Shown here in pieces: positions 14,401 to 25,318 of a stretch of 64,000 nt of DNA. Each line of letters opens with the position of its first letter. The first letter of the stretch is position 1. Source of the stretch: Haemophilus parainfluenzae (GTDB taxonomy: Bacteria; Pseudomonadota; Gammaproteobacteria; Enterobacterales; Pasteurellaceae). The stretch lies in the NCBI RefSeq assembly GCF_900638025.1, contig NZ_LR134481.1, positions 310,001-374,000 on the forward strand, written 5' to 3'. The notes under the pieces are model-generated. The model had not been told where the DNA came from. It saw only the letters and a list, made by a program, of their open reading frames with translations, and searched no databases. The translations under genes were made by a program, and so were the position numbers.

Positions 14401-15948
14401 ATGAAACGTCGAGATTTTTTACGTTATGGAATTGGAATTAGCTTAGCCAGTAGCTCGCTTTATAGCCTTGCGAATATGATGAACCACGCACAACATGGCA
14501 ATATGGCGATGATGCATTCAGTACCTACTGGCCTAATGCCAACTGAGGCAATGCCTTCAGGTTTATCACTTAATGGGATATTACCAAAACTTGCTAATCA
14601 ATCGACTCAAGCTGGACTGTTCAAAGCCACTTTAAAAGCAGAGCCAATTAAAATTCGCCTCGCAGACAATAAAGAAACGGAATTTTGGGCTTATAACGGA
14701 CAACTACCAGGGCCACAAATTGAAGTATTTGAAGGCGATGCCGTAGAAATTGAATTTATCAATCACCTACCACAACCCTCAACAGTACATTGGCACGGCT
14801 TAGATGTACCAAATGAAGCGGATGGTAACCCGATGGATATGGTTGAACCGCAAGGGAAAAAAGTCTATCGCTTTACGCTACCTCAAGGCAGTGCTGGGAC
14901 ATATTGGTACCACCCTCATCCACATGACCATGTTTCCGAACAAGTCTATAAAGGCTTAGCAGGCACTTTCGTTGTTAAAGCGAAAAATGATCCGCTTGCA
15001 CACCTTCCTGAACAACATTGGGTGATTTCCGATCTGCGTTTAAATGCCGATGGCACCATTCCAGCAAACACGATGTTAGATTGGATGAACGGTCGTGAGG
15101 GTGAATTTGTGTTAATCAACGGTCAATATCAGCCCCAGATTCAAGTGAAAACGAATGAACGAATCCGTCTTTGGAATGCCACTAGCGCTCGTTATTTTCG
15201 TTTAAACATTCCAGGGGTGAAATGGATTGTGGTGGGTACCGAAGGTGGTTTACTTGAAAAACCTCGCTCGCCTGTTGATGAACTGCTACTTACACCAGCC
15301 GAACGCGTTGAAGTGATTATGGTGGGTGAAACGCAAGGAACAGTCAATTTACAAAGCGGTTATTATGATCGCCGTAAGATGATGGTGCAAGAACAGCCTA
15401 AAGATCTCACTTTAGCCACAATTCAGGTGAAATCAGAACCTGTTCAGTTACCTGAAAGCTTAAGGTCCTTCCCTAACTGGGATGAGCCAAAGCAGGTTCG
15501 CCAAATTCGCTTTAGTGAAAAAATGATGAACCATACGAATATGCCAATGATGAATCACGGTACACATCACGCTACTACAACACCAACGGACAACCCTATT
15601 CCACCAATGATGAATGGTATGTTCTTAATCAACGGTCAAACCTTTGATATGAACCGTATTGATTTTGTTGCCAAATTGAATGAAGTGGAACAGTGGGAAA
15701 TTTTCAATGAAAGCCATATGGATCATCCGTTCCATTTGCACGGCACTCAATTTGAAGTGATTCAACATACATTAAACGGCAAAACCTTCAAGCCAGAAGG
15801 CAGGGCGTTAAAAGATGTAGTCAATTTGCGCCCTTATGAAAAAGTGATTATTCGCTTTAAGCAAGGACACACTGGGTTGAAAATGTACCATTGCCATATT
15901 TTGGAACATGAAAATCTCGGTATGATGGGGATGTTTAAAGTGGAATAG
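14401..15948 (+). CDS. cueO: Tat-exported multicopper oxidase (CueO-like)
   Basis: 515 residues. Twin-arginine signal (MKRRDFLRYG, then a hydrophobic stretch to about residue 24). Three cupredoxin domains with all four copper-binding motifs: HWHGLD (130-135), HPHPH (171-175), HPFHLHG (442-448) and HCHILEHENLGMM (from 497; C498 is the type 1 ligand). A methionine/histidine-rich insert (MMNHTNMPMMNHGTHH) around residue 380 is like the copper-substrate loop of CueO. It would oxidise Cu(I) to Cu(II) in the periplasm. Translation starts just after a G8 tract. Confidence 0.93.
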   Translation: MKRRDFLRYGIGISLASSSLYSLANMMNHAQHGNMAMMHSVPTGLMPTEAMPSGLSLNGILPKLANQSTQAGLFKATLKAEPIKIRLADNKETEFWAYNGQLPGPQIEVFEGDAVEIEFINHLPQPSTVHWHGLDVPNEADGNPMDMVEPQGKKVYRFTLPQGSAGTYWYHPHPHDHVSEQVYKGLAGTFVVKAKNDPLAHLPEQHWVISDLRLNADGTIPANTMLDWMNGREGEFVLINGQYQPQIQVKTNERIRLWNATSARYFRLNIPGVKWIVVGTEGGLLEKPRSPVDELLLTPAERVEVIMVGETQGTVNLQSGYYDRRKMMVQEQPKDLTLATIQVKSEPVQLPESLRSFPNWDEPKQVRQIRFSEKMMNHTNMPMMNHGTHHATTTPTDNPIPPMMNGMFLINGQTFDMNRIDFVAKLNEVEQWEIFNESHMDHPFHLHGTQFEVIQHTLNGKTFKPEGRALKDVVNLRPYEKVIIRFKQGHTGLKMYHCHILEHENLGMMGMFKVE

Positions 15949-15972
15949 TGGTATCTAACCATAAAAAACAGA

Positions 15973-16009
15973 GGGATTTTCGTGAAAATTTGTAAATCGC
16001 GAAAATCCC
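15973..16009. terminator. Bidirectional hairpin between cueO and ssb
   Basis: Arms GGGATTTTCG (15973-15982) and CGAAAATCCC (16000-16009). On the minus strand it is followed by T-rich sequence, so it probably serves convergent ssb as well as cueO. Confidence 0.7.
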
Positions 16010-16041
16010 ACTGCGTATTGATAATCTTGTACCAATACAAT

Positions 16042-16509
16042 TCAGAATGGAATGTTATCATCAAATGCGTCCATTGGTGGCTCAGCTTGTGGCGCTGGCG
16101 CAGATTGTGCTGGACGAGATTGATAGCTTGGTTGTGGTGCTGATTGTGCAGGAGTATAACCGCCCATCTCTTGATTACGACCACCTAACATTTGTAAGTT
16201 ATCACCCTGGATTTCAGTGGTGTAACGATCTTGGCCGTTGTTATCTTGCCATTTACGGGTTTTTAAACGACCTTCAACATAAACTTGTGAACCTTTGCGT
16301 AAGTATTGACCCGCAATTTCCGCTAAACGACGATATAACACGATGCGGTGCCATTCGGTCACTTCACGACGTTCACCTGTGTTTTTATCTGTCCAGCTTT
16401 CACTTGTTGCCACGCTGATATTTGCTACCGCTTCGCCATTTGGCATCGTGCGGATTTCAGGATCATTACCTAAATTACCCACGATGATTACTTTATTAAT
16501 ACCTGCCAT
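16042..16509 (-). CDS. ssb: Single-stranded DNA-binding protein
   Basis: 155 residues. N-terminal OB-fold ([20 protein letters not shown], then [20 protein letters not shown] and GSQVYVEG), a flexible Gln/Pro/Ala-rich linker, and the acidic tip DAFDDNIPF that recruits replication and repair proteins. It coats single-stranded DNA in replication, repair and transformation. It is divergent from uvrA, as in E. coli, with an SOS box in the shared intergenic region. Confidence 0.97.
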   Translation of the reverse strand: MAGINKVIIVGNLGNDPEIRTMPNGEAVANISVATSESWTDKNTGERREVTEWHRIVLYRRLAEIAGQYLRKGSQVYVEGRLKTRKWQDNNGQDRYTTEIQGDNLQMLGGRNQEMGGYTPAQSAPQPSYQSRPAQSAPAPQAEPPMDAFDDNIPF

Positions 16510-16589
16510 AGAATCCTCTATTTTTGAAATTAAGGTGAAAAATTCTTACTATTTTGCCTTAAAAGCCAAAAAAGATCCATAAAAATTAA

Positions 16590-16605
16590 CTGGATATTTG
16601 CACAG
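16590..16605. promoter_or_regulatory. LexA (SOS) box between ssb and uvrA
   Basis: CTGGATATTTGCACAG keeps the invariant CTG-N10-CAG of gammaproteobacterial LexA operators with an AT-rich core. It sits 65 bases before the uvrA start and 80 bases before ssb, so it can repress uvrA and possibly ssb. Confidence 0.8.
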
Positions 16606-16669
16606 ATGTTGAAATGTGCGATAATAATCGCAAATTTTGAATTTATTTTTTTAAGGCAATTGCTTTTTT

Positions 16670-19501
16670 ATGGATACTATCGACATTCGTGGGGCAAGAA
16701 CCCACAACCTCAAAAACATCAATTTAACTATTCCGCGCGATAAATTAATTGTGATTACAGGCTTGTCCGGTTCGGGCAAATCTTCTTTAGCATTTGATAC
16801 GCTTTATGCGGAAGGGCAGCGCCGTTATGTGGAATCGCTCTCTGCTTACGCGCGTCAATTCCTTTCTTTGATGGAAAAACCTGATGTGGATTCGATTGAG
16901 GGCTTGTCGCTGGCGATTTCTATTGAGCAAAAATCTACTTCTCATAACCCGCGTTCAACCGTGGGTACGATCACCGAAATTTACGATTATCTGCGTTTGC
17001 TGTTTGCTCGCGTAGGGGAGCCGCGTTGTCCTAATCATGATGTGCCATTAACGGCACAAACCATCAGTCAAATGGTGGATAAAGTTTTAAGTCTGCCAGA
17101 AGAAAGCAAAATGATGTTGCTTGCGCCCGTGGTGAAAAACCGTAAAGGTGAGCATGTTAAGTTGTTAGATAGTTTAGCGGCACAAGGTTATATTCGTGCA
17201 AGAATTGATGGTGAAATCTGTGATTTATCTGATCCGCCAACGCTCGCTTTACAAAAAAAACATACTATTGAAGTGGTGATAGATCGTTTTAAAGTGCGGT
17301 CAGATTTAGCTACACGTTTGGCGGAATCCTTTGAAACGGCTTTGGAGCTTTCAGGTGGTACAGCAGTTGTGGCAGATATGGATAATCCTAAGGCTGAAGA
17401 ATTGGTTTTCTCGGCGAATTTTGCTTGTCCGCATTGTGGTTATTCTGTACCGGAATTAGAGCCTCGCTTATTCTCATTTAATAACCCGGCAGGGGCGTGT
17501 CCAACTTGTGATGGTTTAGGGGTTCAGCAATTCTTTGATGAAAGTCGAGTCGTACAAAACAAAAGCATTTCTCTCGCAAGCGGTGCGGTGAAAGGTTGGG
17601 ATCGTCGTAATTTCTATTACTATCAAATGCTTACCTCGCTGGCAAAACACTACAAATTTGATATTGAAACACCATACGAAGATTTGCCACAAAAAATTAA
17701 AGATATTGTGATGCACGGTTCAGGCAAGGAAGAAATTGAATTCCAATATATGAACGACCGTGGTGATGTGGTGATTCGCAAACATCCTTTTGAAGGGATT
17801 TTGAATAATATGGCGCGCCGTTATAAAGAAACGGAATCCATGTCTGTGCGCGAAGAGTTGGCGAAAAACATCAGCAACCGCCCTTGTGCAGATTGTGGTG
17901 GCTCGCGTCTTCGTCCTGAAGCTCGTAACGTGTATATCGGTAGCATTAACTTGCCTCAAATTTCAGAGAAAAGCATTGGTGAAAGCCTTGACTTTTTCCA
18001 AGGGCTTACTTTAACCGGTCAAAAAGCACAAATTGCGGAAAAAATCCTGAAAGAGATCAGAGAGCGATTAGAATTCTTAGTGAATGTGGGCTTGAATTAT
18101 CTTTCCCTCTCTCGTTCTGCAGAAACCCTTTCGGGTGGTGAAGCGCAACGTATCCGTCTTGCGAGCCAGATTGGTGCGGGCTTAGTGGGTGTCATGTATG
18201 TGTTGGATGAACCTTCTATCGGTTTGCATCAACGCGATAATGAACGTTTGTTAAATACGCTCATTCACTTGCGTAATTTGGGTAACACCGTAATTGTGGT
18301 GGAACATGATGAAGATGCCATTCGAGAAGCCGATCATATTATTGATATTGGCCCTGGAGCAGGTGTGCATGGTGGCCAAGTAATCGCACAAGGCACAGCC
18401 AAAGAAATTATGGCAAACCCAAATTCGATTACGGGTAAGTTCTTATCGGGCAAAGAAAAAATTGAAATTCCGAAAAAACGAACCGCACTTGATAAAAGCA
18501 AACTTTTAAAATTAAAAGGTGCAACAGGGAATAATCTGAAAGGTGTGAATTTAGAGATCCCCGTGGGCTTATTTACTTGTATTACGGGGGTATCAGGTTC
18601 AGGTAAATCAACGCTAATTAATGATACGTTATTCCCATTGGCTCAAAACGCCTTAAATCGTGCGGAAAAAACGGATTTTGCGCCTTATAAATCCATTGAA
18701 GGCTTGGAATATTTTGACAAAGTGATCGATATTAACCAAAGCCCGATCGGTCGTACACCACGTTCTAACCCAGCGACGTACACGGGATTATTTACCCCAA
18801 TTCGTGAATTATTTGCGGGCGTGCCAGAAGCTCGTGCGCGTGGTTATAACCCAGGACGTTTTAGCTTTAACGTACGCGGTGGTCGTTGTGAAGCATGCCA
18901 AGGTGATGGCGTGCTAAAAGTAGAAATGCACTTCTTGCCGGATGTGTATGTACCTTGTGATCAATGTAAAGGTAAACGCTATAATCGTGAAACCTTGGAG
19001 ATCCGTTATAAAGGCAAAACTATTCACCAAGTATTAGATATGACGGTAGAAGAAGCCCGTGAATTTTTTGATGCCATCCCAATGATTGCGCGTAAACTGC
19101 AAACCCTAATGGATGTAGGCTTATCTTACATTCGTTTAGGTCAGTCTTCTACCACGCTTTCAGGTGGTGAGGCACAACGCGTTAAATTAGCGACAGAGCT
19201 TTCAAAACGCGATACCGGTAAAACCCTTTATATTTTAGATGAGCCGACAACTGGTCTGCATTTTGCTGATATTAAACAACTTCTCGACGTGTTACATCGC
19301 TTGCGCGATCAAGGCAATACTATCGTGGTGATCGAACACAACTTAGATGTGATCAAAACTGCAGACTGGATTGTGGATCTTGGTCCAGAAGGCGGTAGCG
19401 GCGGTGGTCAAATCATTGCAACAGGCACACCAGAAGAAGTCGCCAAAGTCAAAGGTTCACATACCGCGAGATTCTTAAAAGATATCTTGGCAAAAAGCTA
19501 G
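16670..19501 (+). CDS. uvrA: Excinuclease ABC subunit A
   Basis: 943 residues, full family length. Two ABC ATPase modules: Walker [10 protein letters not shown] near residue 31 and GVSGSGKST near 640, ABC signatures LSGGEAQRI and LSGGEAQRV, and the zinc fingers CPHCGYS...CPTCDGLG and CEACQGDG...CDQCKGKR. UvrA with UvrB recognises bulky DNA lesions in nucleotide excision repair. Preceded by a LexA box, consistent with SOS induction. Contains two uptake cores (near 17293 and 18484). Ends at a paired-uptake-sequence terminator. Confidence 0.98.
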   Translation: MDTIDIRGARTHNLKNINLTIPRDKLIVITGLSGSGKSSLAFDTLYAEGQRRYVESLSAYARQFLSLMEKPDVDSIEGLSLAISIEQKSTSHNPRSTVGTITEIYDYLRLLFARVGEPRCPNHDVPLTAQTISQMVDKVLSLPEESKMMLLAPVVKNRKGEHVKLLDSLAAQGYIRARIDGEICDLSDPPTLALQKKHTIEVVIDRFKVRSDLATRLAESFETALELSGGTAVVADMDNPKAEELVFSANFACPHCGYSVPELEPRLFSFNNPAGACPTCDGLGVQQFFDESRVVQNKSISLASGAVKGWDRRNFYYYQMLTSLAKHYKFDIETPYEDLPQKIKDIVMHGSGKEEIEFQYMNDRGDVVIRKHPFEGILNNMARRYKETESMSVREELAKNISNRPCADCGGSRLRPEARNVYIGSINLPQISEKSIGESLDFFQGLTLTGQKAQIAEKILKEIRERLEFLVNVGLNYLSLSRSAETLSGGEAQRIRLASQIGAGLVGVMYVLDEPSIGLHQRDNERLLNTLIHLRNLGNTVIVVEHDEDAIREADHIIDIGPGAGVHGGQVIAQGTAKEIMANPNSITGKFLSGKEKIEIPKKRTALDKSKLLKLKGATGNNLKGVNLEIPVGLFTCITGVSGSGKSTLINDTLFPLAQNALNRAEKTDFAPYKSIEGLEYFDKVIDINQSPIGRTPRSNPATYTGLFTPIRELFAGVPEARARGYNPGRFSFNVRGGRCEACQGDGVLKVEMHFLPDVYVPCDQCKGKRYNRETLEIRYKGKTIHQVLDMTVEEAREFFDAIPMIARKLQTLMDVGLSYIRLGQSSTTLSGGEAQRVKLATELSKRDTGKTLYILDEPTTGLHFADIKQLLDVLHRLRDQGNTIVVIEHNLDVIKTADWIVDLGPEGGSGGGQIIATGTPEEVAKVKGSHTARFLKDILAKS

Positions 19502-19508
19502 AAAAATC

Positions 19509-19548
19509 AACCGCACTTTTGAACATTATCAAAGTGCGGTTATTTTTT
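19509..19548. terminator. Terminator from an inverted pair of Haemophilus uptake sequences
   Basis: AACCGCACTTT (19509-19519) pairs with AAAGTGCGGTT (19531-19541), followed by a T-run. Located between convergent uvrA and emrB. Confidence 0.9.
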
Positions 19549-19557
19549 GGGATATTT

Positions 19558-21084
19558 TTAATGTTTGCTGCTAAAAGGTGGTTTGGCAAACCAAATTACA
19601 ACAACCAAGGAAATAAATGTTATCGCAGAAACTAAGAAGATCTCGTTAGCACCAATAATAAAGCCTTGAGCGGTAATTTGTCTGGCAAGATATGATGCCG
19701 TTTGTTCTTCGCTTAAACCAAAGCTCCCCATCGTTTGGAAGAATTGTTGGGAAATCGGGTTGTATGGATTAATGACTTCCGTGAGTTGCGTGTGATGCAC
19801 GGCTTCGCGGTTATACCACATAAATGTCGTGAGAGATGTGCCTATTGAGCCGGCAAGGGTTCGGAGAAAATTAAATAAGCTCGACGCTGAAGCCATTTTT
19901 TCGGGCGGTAAACCTGAAAGCGTAATGGTTGTCAGTGGCATAAAGAAACAGGCGACCGCTAACCCTTGCACAAATTGCGGTAATGCCACATCCATAAAGG
20001 TCATTTCTGGCTCAAAGGTCACGGCTCGCCAATAAAAGGTGAGCGCATAAACCATAAAACTGACGGTAATTAAAATCCGCATATCAATTTTATTGCCGAA
20101 TTTCCCGATAATCGGTGCAAGTAGAATCGGCAATAATCCCACTGGTGCAGCCGCAAGTCCCGCCCATGTTGCTGTATAGTTGTAAACCTGTTGGAGCAGA
20201 AGTGGAATGAGCACGACCGTCCCTGAATACACCAGAAAGGCAAGGCTGGTCGAAACACAACCTACGGTGAAATTTCGGGATTTGAATAAGGAGACATCGA
20301 CAACGGGATTATCGTCCGTGAGTTCCCAAATGATGAGGGCGATTAAACCTACTGCAGCGATAATGGTGAGTACCACAATTTCAGTGGAGTTGAACCAATC
20401 TAGCTCGCGGCCTTGATCCAGCATCAATTGCAACGCACCTACACCGAGTGCTAACAAAATCAGCCCAATAGTATTAACTGGTTGATGAGAAATTCGGCTT
20501 TCTCGGCCTTCTAAAAGTTTCCAACTGATTAAGACAACAGCAAGCCCAATTGGGACGTTGATAAAGAAAATCCAACCCCAGTGAATATTATCACTGATCC
20601 AACCTCCTAAAATCGGACCACAAATCGGGGCAACAACGATCGTCATCGACCAAAAAGCCAATGCCATTCCGCGTTTTTCAGGGGGATAATTATTGAGTAA
20701 TAAGCTTTGAGAAAGGGGAATGATGGGACCCGCTACTGCACCTTGAAGAACACGAAAAACGATCAACATCTCCAAGCTATTTGCAATACCACAAAGCCAA
20801 GAGGCTAGCACGAATAATAGCGTTGCGATTAAAAATAACCGCACTTCACCAAAACGTTTTGCCAGCCAGCCTGTAATCGGGATCGAAATCGCATTTGCCA
20901 CACCGAACGAGGTGATTACCCAAGTTCCTTGGCTCGACGAGGCACCTAAATCACCCGCAATGGTTGGAATAGCGACATTGGCGATGGTTGAATCCAGCAC
21001 AAGCATAAAAGTAGCAAGGGAGAGTACCAATGTCAGGATTGCCAACGCTCCGCCTTGTAGTGGCTTAAAATGAGATTGCGGCAT
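19558..21084 (-). CDS. emrB: DHA2-family multidrug efflux permease EmrB
   Basis: 508 residues, 14 hydrophobic segments, with DHA2 motifs LDSTIANVAIPTIAGDLGASSSQGTW split over TM1 (motif D1) and WLAKRFGEVRLFL (motif A), plus GWRW-like GWIFFINVPIG. A proton-driven inner-membrane exporter that acts with EmrA to push drugs through TolC. The start lies 8 bases after the emrA stop, so the two are one operon. Confidence 0.93.
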   Translation of the reverse strand: MPQSHFKPLQGGALAILTLVLSLATFMLVLDSTIANVAIPTIAGDLGASSSQGTWVITSFGVANAISIPITGWLAKRFGEVRLFLIATLLFVLASWLCGIANSLEMLIVFRVLQGAVAGPIIPLSQSLLLNNYPPEKRGMALAFWSMTIVVAPICGPILGGWISDNIHWGWIFFINVPIGLAVVLISWKLLEGRESRISHQPVNTIGLILLALGVGALQLMLDQGRELDWFNSTEIVVLTIIAAVGLIALIIWELTDDNPVVDVSLFKSRNFTVGCVSTSLAFLVYSGTVVLIPLLLQQVYNYTATWAGLAAAPVGLLPILLAPIIGKFGNKIDMRILITVSFMVYALTFYWRAVTFEPEMTFMDVALPQFVQGLAVACFFMPLTTITLSGLPPEKMASASSLFNFLRTLAGSIGTSLTTFMWYNREAVHHTQLTEVINPYNPISQQFFQTMGSFGLSEEQTASYLARQITAQGFIIGANEIFLVSAITFISLVVVIWFAKPPFSSKH

Positions 21085-21092
21085 AACGGAAC

Positions 21093-22262
21093 CTAATAGC
21101 TATTGTCACGAATAATAGATTCGATCAAATTATTGACCGCACTTTCATCATATTGCAGCACATTCGTAGAATAAAGCGTTGTCGCTGGCGCTTGGTCACG
21201 CAAGGTTTCACCTTGGCTATCACTCACATTTACTTTTACAGTCGCAGAAAGCCCAATGCGTAGTGGGTTTTCAGCAAGCTGTTGCGGATCTAATTGAATT
21301 CGTACAGGAACACGTTGCACCACTTTGATCCAGTTGCCGGTCGCATTTTGAGTGGGCAATAATGAGAATGCGCTGCCCGTACCCATTTCAATTCCCACGA
21401 CCTTTCCATTAAAGGTTTTATCTTTACCATAAAGGTCGAAATGAATTTCAACGGGTTGACCAATTCGCATATGAGTTAATTGTGTTTCTTTGAAGTTGGC
21501 GTCTAACCACATTTGATCGGTAGTGATCACTGCCATTAATGTGCTGCCAACAGAAACTGCTTGCCCTACTTGCGCATTGCGACGAGCTACATAACCTTTA
21601 ATTGGGCTGCGGATTTTTGTGCGTTCTAAATTCAACCAAGCTTGCTTCAAATTACTGACCGCACTTTGAATTTGCGGTTGTTCACTTAAAGAGCCATCTA
21701 ACAATAAGGCTTGATTTGCGCCAAGCTGATTTTGTGAGATAGTTAAGTTCGCTTTTGCCAGTTCAACTGCTTCTTTCGCATGTTGGAACGATTCTTTATC
21801 GATCGCCCCATCTTTGACTAATTGCACACGACGATTCAAGTTTCCTTGTGCTTGAGCAAGGGTAATTTCATTCGCTCGAACGGCCGATTTTAATTGTTTT
21901 ACGGTGTAATTCAGTTGAGAAACTTGGCGAGCCGCATTGGCTAAATTGCTTTTAGCTTGCTCAAAACTTAATTTAGCGTTGGTATCATCCAGTTCTAATA
22001 ACACGTCACCGGCTTGTACGGGATCCATATTATCGACATTAATTTTCGCAATATTCCCTGCCACCTGTGATGAGACCATCACCTGATTGCCGCTCACATA
22101 GGCATCTTCCGTTTCTTCAAAGCCTTTAATAAAGAAAAACCAATAAGCCGCGGAACCAATTGCAATTAGAAGAAGCAAAAGAATAAAAATGGAAAGCCCT
22201 TTTTTACGTTGTTGAGATTTATTATTTGAAGAGTTTTGTGTATCTGTTTGTTGATCGGACAT
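21093..22262 (-). CDS. emrA: Membrane-fusion protein EmrA (HlyD family)
   Basis: 389 residues: a short cytosolic N-terminus, one transmembrane helix (residues 25-45), a biotinyl-lipoyl-like half (EDAYVSGNQVMVSSQVAG), a long coiled-coil hairpin (about 90-200) and a beta-barrel domain (KGYVARRNAQVGQAV). It bridges EmrB to an outer-membrane TolC-type channel. First gene of emrAB. A palindrome upstream at 22327-22339 is a candidate operator. Confidence 0.93.
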   Translation of the reverse strand: MSDQQTDTQNSSNNKSQQRKKGLSIFILLLLLIAIGSAAYWFFFIKGFEETEDAYVSGNQVMVSSQVAGNIAKINVDNMDPVQAGDVLLELDDTNAKLSFEQAKSNLANAARQVSQLNYTVKQLKSAVRANEITLAQAQGNLNRRVQLVKDGAIDKESFQHAKEAVELAKANLTISQNQLGANQALLLDGSLSEQPQIQSAVSNLKQAWLNLERTKIRSPIKGYVARRNAQVGQAVSVGSTLMAVITTDQMWLDANFKETQLTHMRIGQPVEIHFDLYGKDKTFNGKVVGIEMGTGSAFSLLPTQNATGNWIKVVQRVPVRIQLDPQQLAENPLRIGLSATVKVNVSDSQGETLRDQAPATTLYSTNVLQYDESAVNNLIESIIRDNSY

Positions 22263-22326
22263 AATGCGAGCCTTATCGGAAAAATGCTGAAGTAAAAAGG
22301 CTTCAGTCTATAAAATATGAATGTTT

Positions 22327-22339
22327 GTTCATTATGAAC
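22327..22339. promoter_or_regulatory. Palindrome upstream of emrAB, candidate repressor site
   Basis: GTTCATTATGAAC is a perfect 13-bp inverted repeat 65 bases before the emrA start, nested in TGTTTGTTCATTATGAACG. TetR- and MarR-type drug-efflux repressors bind dyads like this; no such gene is adjacent. Confidence 0.45.
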
Positions 22340-22396
22340 GTGAATTAGAATTATTTCAAGAATGACCTTACTTTAGCACACAAAGTGCGGTCAAAT

Positions 22397-23320
22397 TTAG
22401 TGATGTTTTTTCATTAAGCCATTTATTCCAAGCAAAATCAAACTTATCCAAATAGGTACATAAGTGACGTAATCAGATGGGAAAACTTGCGTATTAAGCC
22501 AGAATATTGCAATTAAAAAAAGCAAGGTGGGTTCCAGATAACTGAGTACAGCAAATATACTGATGGGAATTTGTTGGCTCGATTTTAAATTGGCAGATAA
22601 GCCAATTGCACTGACTAAACCTAATGCAGGTAATAAATACCAATATCGACTTTCATTCATCACAAAAGAAAATTGCTGTTCTTGTATGATCAAATAAATA
22701 AGGCAGGGAACGGCAATAATACATGTATCTAGCGTAATGCCTTGTAAGGGAGGTATTCTTATTGCTTTACGGCTTAAATAATAATAGGGATAAATTAAAC
22801 ATACCCAAAGGCTAGTCCATGAAAAGGTTTGGTTGTGCCATAACTCATGTATCACACCCAACGCTGCAATACATAATGCAATAATTTGAATAATCGAAAG
22901 TGTTTCTTTCAGCCAGAGTCGACCAAGTAATGCCATGACTAATGGGTATAGAAAATATCCCATCGCAATATTCACTCCCTCGCCATTAACGGGAGCCCAC
23001 ATAAATAACCAAAATTGGCTACCTGCATCGAGTGTACCAAGCAAAAACAGCATCCAACGTTTTTTGTCTTTGCCTAAGGTTTCATTGACTAATTTTGATA
23101 ATGAACGACAACCCACTGTAGGGAAGATAATTAAAAATAACCCGAAGACCATCATCACCATTCGCCAAGCAAACACATCTGTGCCGCTAAGTGGCTGTAG
23201 CCATAAACTGAATAAATACAGCAGGCCAAATAAAAATTGTGAGATAATTCCTAGAAAGATACCTTGAGCCATTTTTATCATTTTCTTACGTTGAATAACA
23301 TCATTATAAAAGTCTGACAT
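22397..23320 (-). CDS. EamA/RarD-like inner-membrane transporter
   Basis: About 300 residues with ten hydrophobic segments in two homologous halves, as in the drug/metabolite transporter superfamily (MAQGIFLGIISQFLFGLLYL, then YWYLLPALGLVSAIGLSANL). Closest in style to RarD-type proteins. Substrate unknown; amino acids or their analogues are plausible because an Lrp/AsnC-type regulator is divergently encoded 84 bases away. Start is uncertain: codons at 23365, 23320 or 23281 are possible; 23320 is chosen to leave a promoter for the divergent pair. Confidence 0.7.
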   Translation of the reverse strand: MSDFYNDVIQRKKMIKMAQGIFLGIISQFLFGLLYLFSLWLQPLSGTDVFAWRMVMMVFGLFLIIFPTVGCRSLSKLVNETLGKDKKRWMLFLLGTLDAGSQFWLFMWAPVNGEGVNIAMGYFLYPLVMALLGRLWLKETLSIIQIIALCIAALGVIHELWHNQTFSWTSLWVCLIYPYYYLSRKAIRIPPLQGITLDTCIIAVPCLIYLIIQEQQFSFVMNESRYWYLLPALGLVSAIGLSANLKSSQQIPISIFAVLSYLEPTLLFLIAIFWLNTQVFPSDYVTYVPIWISLILLGINGLMKKHH

Positions 23321-23404
23321 GGTAAATTTTCTCAATATAGAATAATTTACGATTATTTTTCTCAAGTTTTAGTGTTCTTTAGTATTTATTTTCAAGGATA
23401 AAAA

Positions 23405-23863
23405 ATGGAACTAGATAAATTAGATCGAGATATTTTGAATATTCTCCAACAAGACGTAACCTTACCATTAAAAGAGCTCGCTGAAGAGGTTCACAGCTCG
23501 GTAGCAACTTGCCAGCGTCGAATTCAATTACTGACAGAGAAAGGTGTAATTACTAAACAAGTTGCGATCGTATCGCCAAAGGCAGTAGGTAGAGGTATTA
23601 GTGTTTTTGTGATGGTGGAAATGGATAACCAACATTCCTGCTTTCAAGAATTATTTGAGCGAAAAATGCGCCAAGAAACCGATGTGGTGAGCTGTTATGA
23701 GATTTCTGGTGATTATGATTTTATGTTGCTTATTCATGCTGAAAGCATGGAAAGTTACCATTCATTTACCCGCCGTGTCCTAACCGGTGAATATCATGTT
23801 CGAACTTATAAAAGCTTATTTGTGATGAACTTTACTAAAGCAGAGAGTGGGATCTTATTGTAA
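23405..23863 (+). CDS. Lrp/AsnC-family transcriptional regulator
   Basis: 152 residues. N-terminal helix-turn-helix (LDKLDRDILNILQQDVTLPL, then SSVATCQRRIQLLTEKGVI) and a C-terminal RAM ligand-binding domain with GDYDFMLLIHAESMESYHSF. Such proteins sense amino acids and often control a divergent transporter; here the divergent gene is the EamA/RarD-like transporter, a probable target. Not Lrp itself, which differs at the ends. Confidence 0.88.
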   Translation: MELDKLDRDILNILQQDVTLPLKELAEEVHSSVATCQRRIQLLTEKGVITKQVAIVSPKAVGRGISVFVMVEMDNQHSCFQELFERKMRQETDVVSCYEISGDYDFMLLIHAESMESYHSFTRRVLTGEYHVRTYKSLFVMNFTKAESGILL

Positions 23864-23880
23864 GTGTAAGAATTAAAGAA

Positions 23881-23912
23881 AATCCTTTGCTAAGCTTAGC
23901 AAAGGATTTTTA
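23881..23912. terminator. Perfect-palindrome terminator between the Lrp-type gene and nhaA
   Basis: AATCCTTTGCTAAG and CTTAGCAAAGGATT abut without a loop base (23881-23908) and a T-run follows. It serves both convergent genes. Confidence 0.9.
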
Positions 23913-23922
23913 AGAAGCGCGA

Positions 23923-25107
23923 TTATCTTGGTAATGCTGTTGTTTTTTTCAATGTGATATATCCCAAAATCGCAGAAACAGTAGAACCTAATAAGATGCC
24001 TAAGCGAGAAAGGGAATTAATGCTTTCTCCCGCATCCGCATTAAATGCAAGACTTGCTAAGAACATAGACATAGTAAAACCAATACCGCATAAAATAGCT
24101 ACAGCAAAAATTTGTTTGAAGTTAATGCCTTGTGGAAGTTTTGCAATACCAAGTTTAACGGAAAGGTAACTGAAACCAAATACGCCAAGAGGCTTTCCTA
24201 GAAGTAATCCAAGAGAAATCGCAAGCAATAATGGTGATGTCAGCATGCTGAAATCAATACCATCAAAGCTTACCCCTGCATTGGCAAACGCAAATAATGG
24301 TAAGATAACAAAGGATGACCAAGGGGCAAGAATATGCTCAAAATCATGTAATGGCGTTTCACCATTTTTACCTTTCAATGGAATGCAAAATCCGATAATA
24401 ACACCCGCAAGAGTCGCGTGTACGCCTGATTTTAATACGGAAGCCCATAAGATGGTTCCTACTACCATATAGGCGCAAAGAGCGGTCACTTTTAAGCGAT
24501 TTAATGCGATAAGTACAACAATAGCAATCGCAGCAAAGATCAGTGCCTGTACACTCAATCCGTGTGAGAAAAATAGTGCAATGACGACAATCGCACCTAA
24601 GTCATCAATAATGGCTAAAGCAAGTAAAAAGATTTTTAATGGGAGCGGTACTTGTTTACTTAATAGTGCCATGATACCAAGTGCAAAGGCAATGTCTGTT
24701 GCCATTGGAATTGCCCAACCATCGGCTAAAGTGGGATCTTGTTGAGTAATCAAAACGTAAACTAATGCTGGAATAACCATGCCTCCCACGGCTGCAATAG
24801 CTGGGAAAATGGCTTGTTGATAGCTTGAAAGGGAACCCTCAAATAACTCTTTTTTGACTTCCATTCCGACTGAAACAAAGAATACAGCCATAAAACCATC
24901 ATTAATCCAGTGGATTAAAGTTTTATCAATTGAAAAAGATCCGACTTTAATGCTAACAGGTAAATTTAAAAAGTCATTATAGGTTTGATTGAGTGGTGAA
25001 TTGGCCAAAAGCATTGCGACCACTGCTGATAAAAGTAATAAAATTCCGCCAGCTGATTCCAATTTGAAAAAACGCTGAATTTGTTGAGTCAAACTCAGTT
25101 TATGCAT
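23923..25107 (-). CDS. nhaA: Na+/H+ antiporter NhaA
   Basis: 394 residues, 12 hydrophobic segments. Family motifs [20 protein letters not shown] and [11 protein letters not shown], then the ion-binding pair in [14 protein letters not shown] (the two adjacent aspartates), and [15 protein letters not shown]. It exchanges cytosolic Na+ for external H+ at alkaline pH. Monocistronic. Confidence 0.97.
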   Translation of the reverse strand: MHKLSLTQQIQRFFKLESAGGILLLLSAVVAMLLANSPLNQTYNDFLNLPVSIKVGSFSIDKTLIHWINDGFMAVFFVSVGMEVKKELFEGSLSSYQQAIFPAIAAVGGMVIPALVYVLITQQDPTLADGWAIPMATDIAFALGIMALLSKQVPLPLKIFLLALAIIDDLGAIVVIALFFSHGLSVQALIFAAIAIVVLIALNRLKVTALCAYMVVGTILWASVLKSGVHATLAGVIIGFCIPLKGKNGETPLHDFEHILAPWSSFVILPLFAFANAGVSFDGIDFSMLTSPLLLAISLGLLLGKPLGVFGFSYLSVKLGIAKLPQGINFKQIFAVAILCGIGFTMSMFLASLAFNADAGESINSLSRLGILLGSTVSAILGYITLKKTTALPR

Positions 25108-25318
25108 TTATTCTCTCCTAAAAAATAATAAAAAACGAATAAAGTTTGGATACTATCATAAATTTACTGATTTTTGGGAAATGCTATCCGTAAATATTCG
25201 TTAATCGAGCTCTTTATTTAGCTAAAACGATGATTTTTTGCATATTTTTGCTTCCACATTTGGAGTTAATCGTCATTTAGAGTAGAATTCAAAATCCATT
25301 TATTCGTCAAGACTGCTT

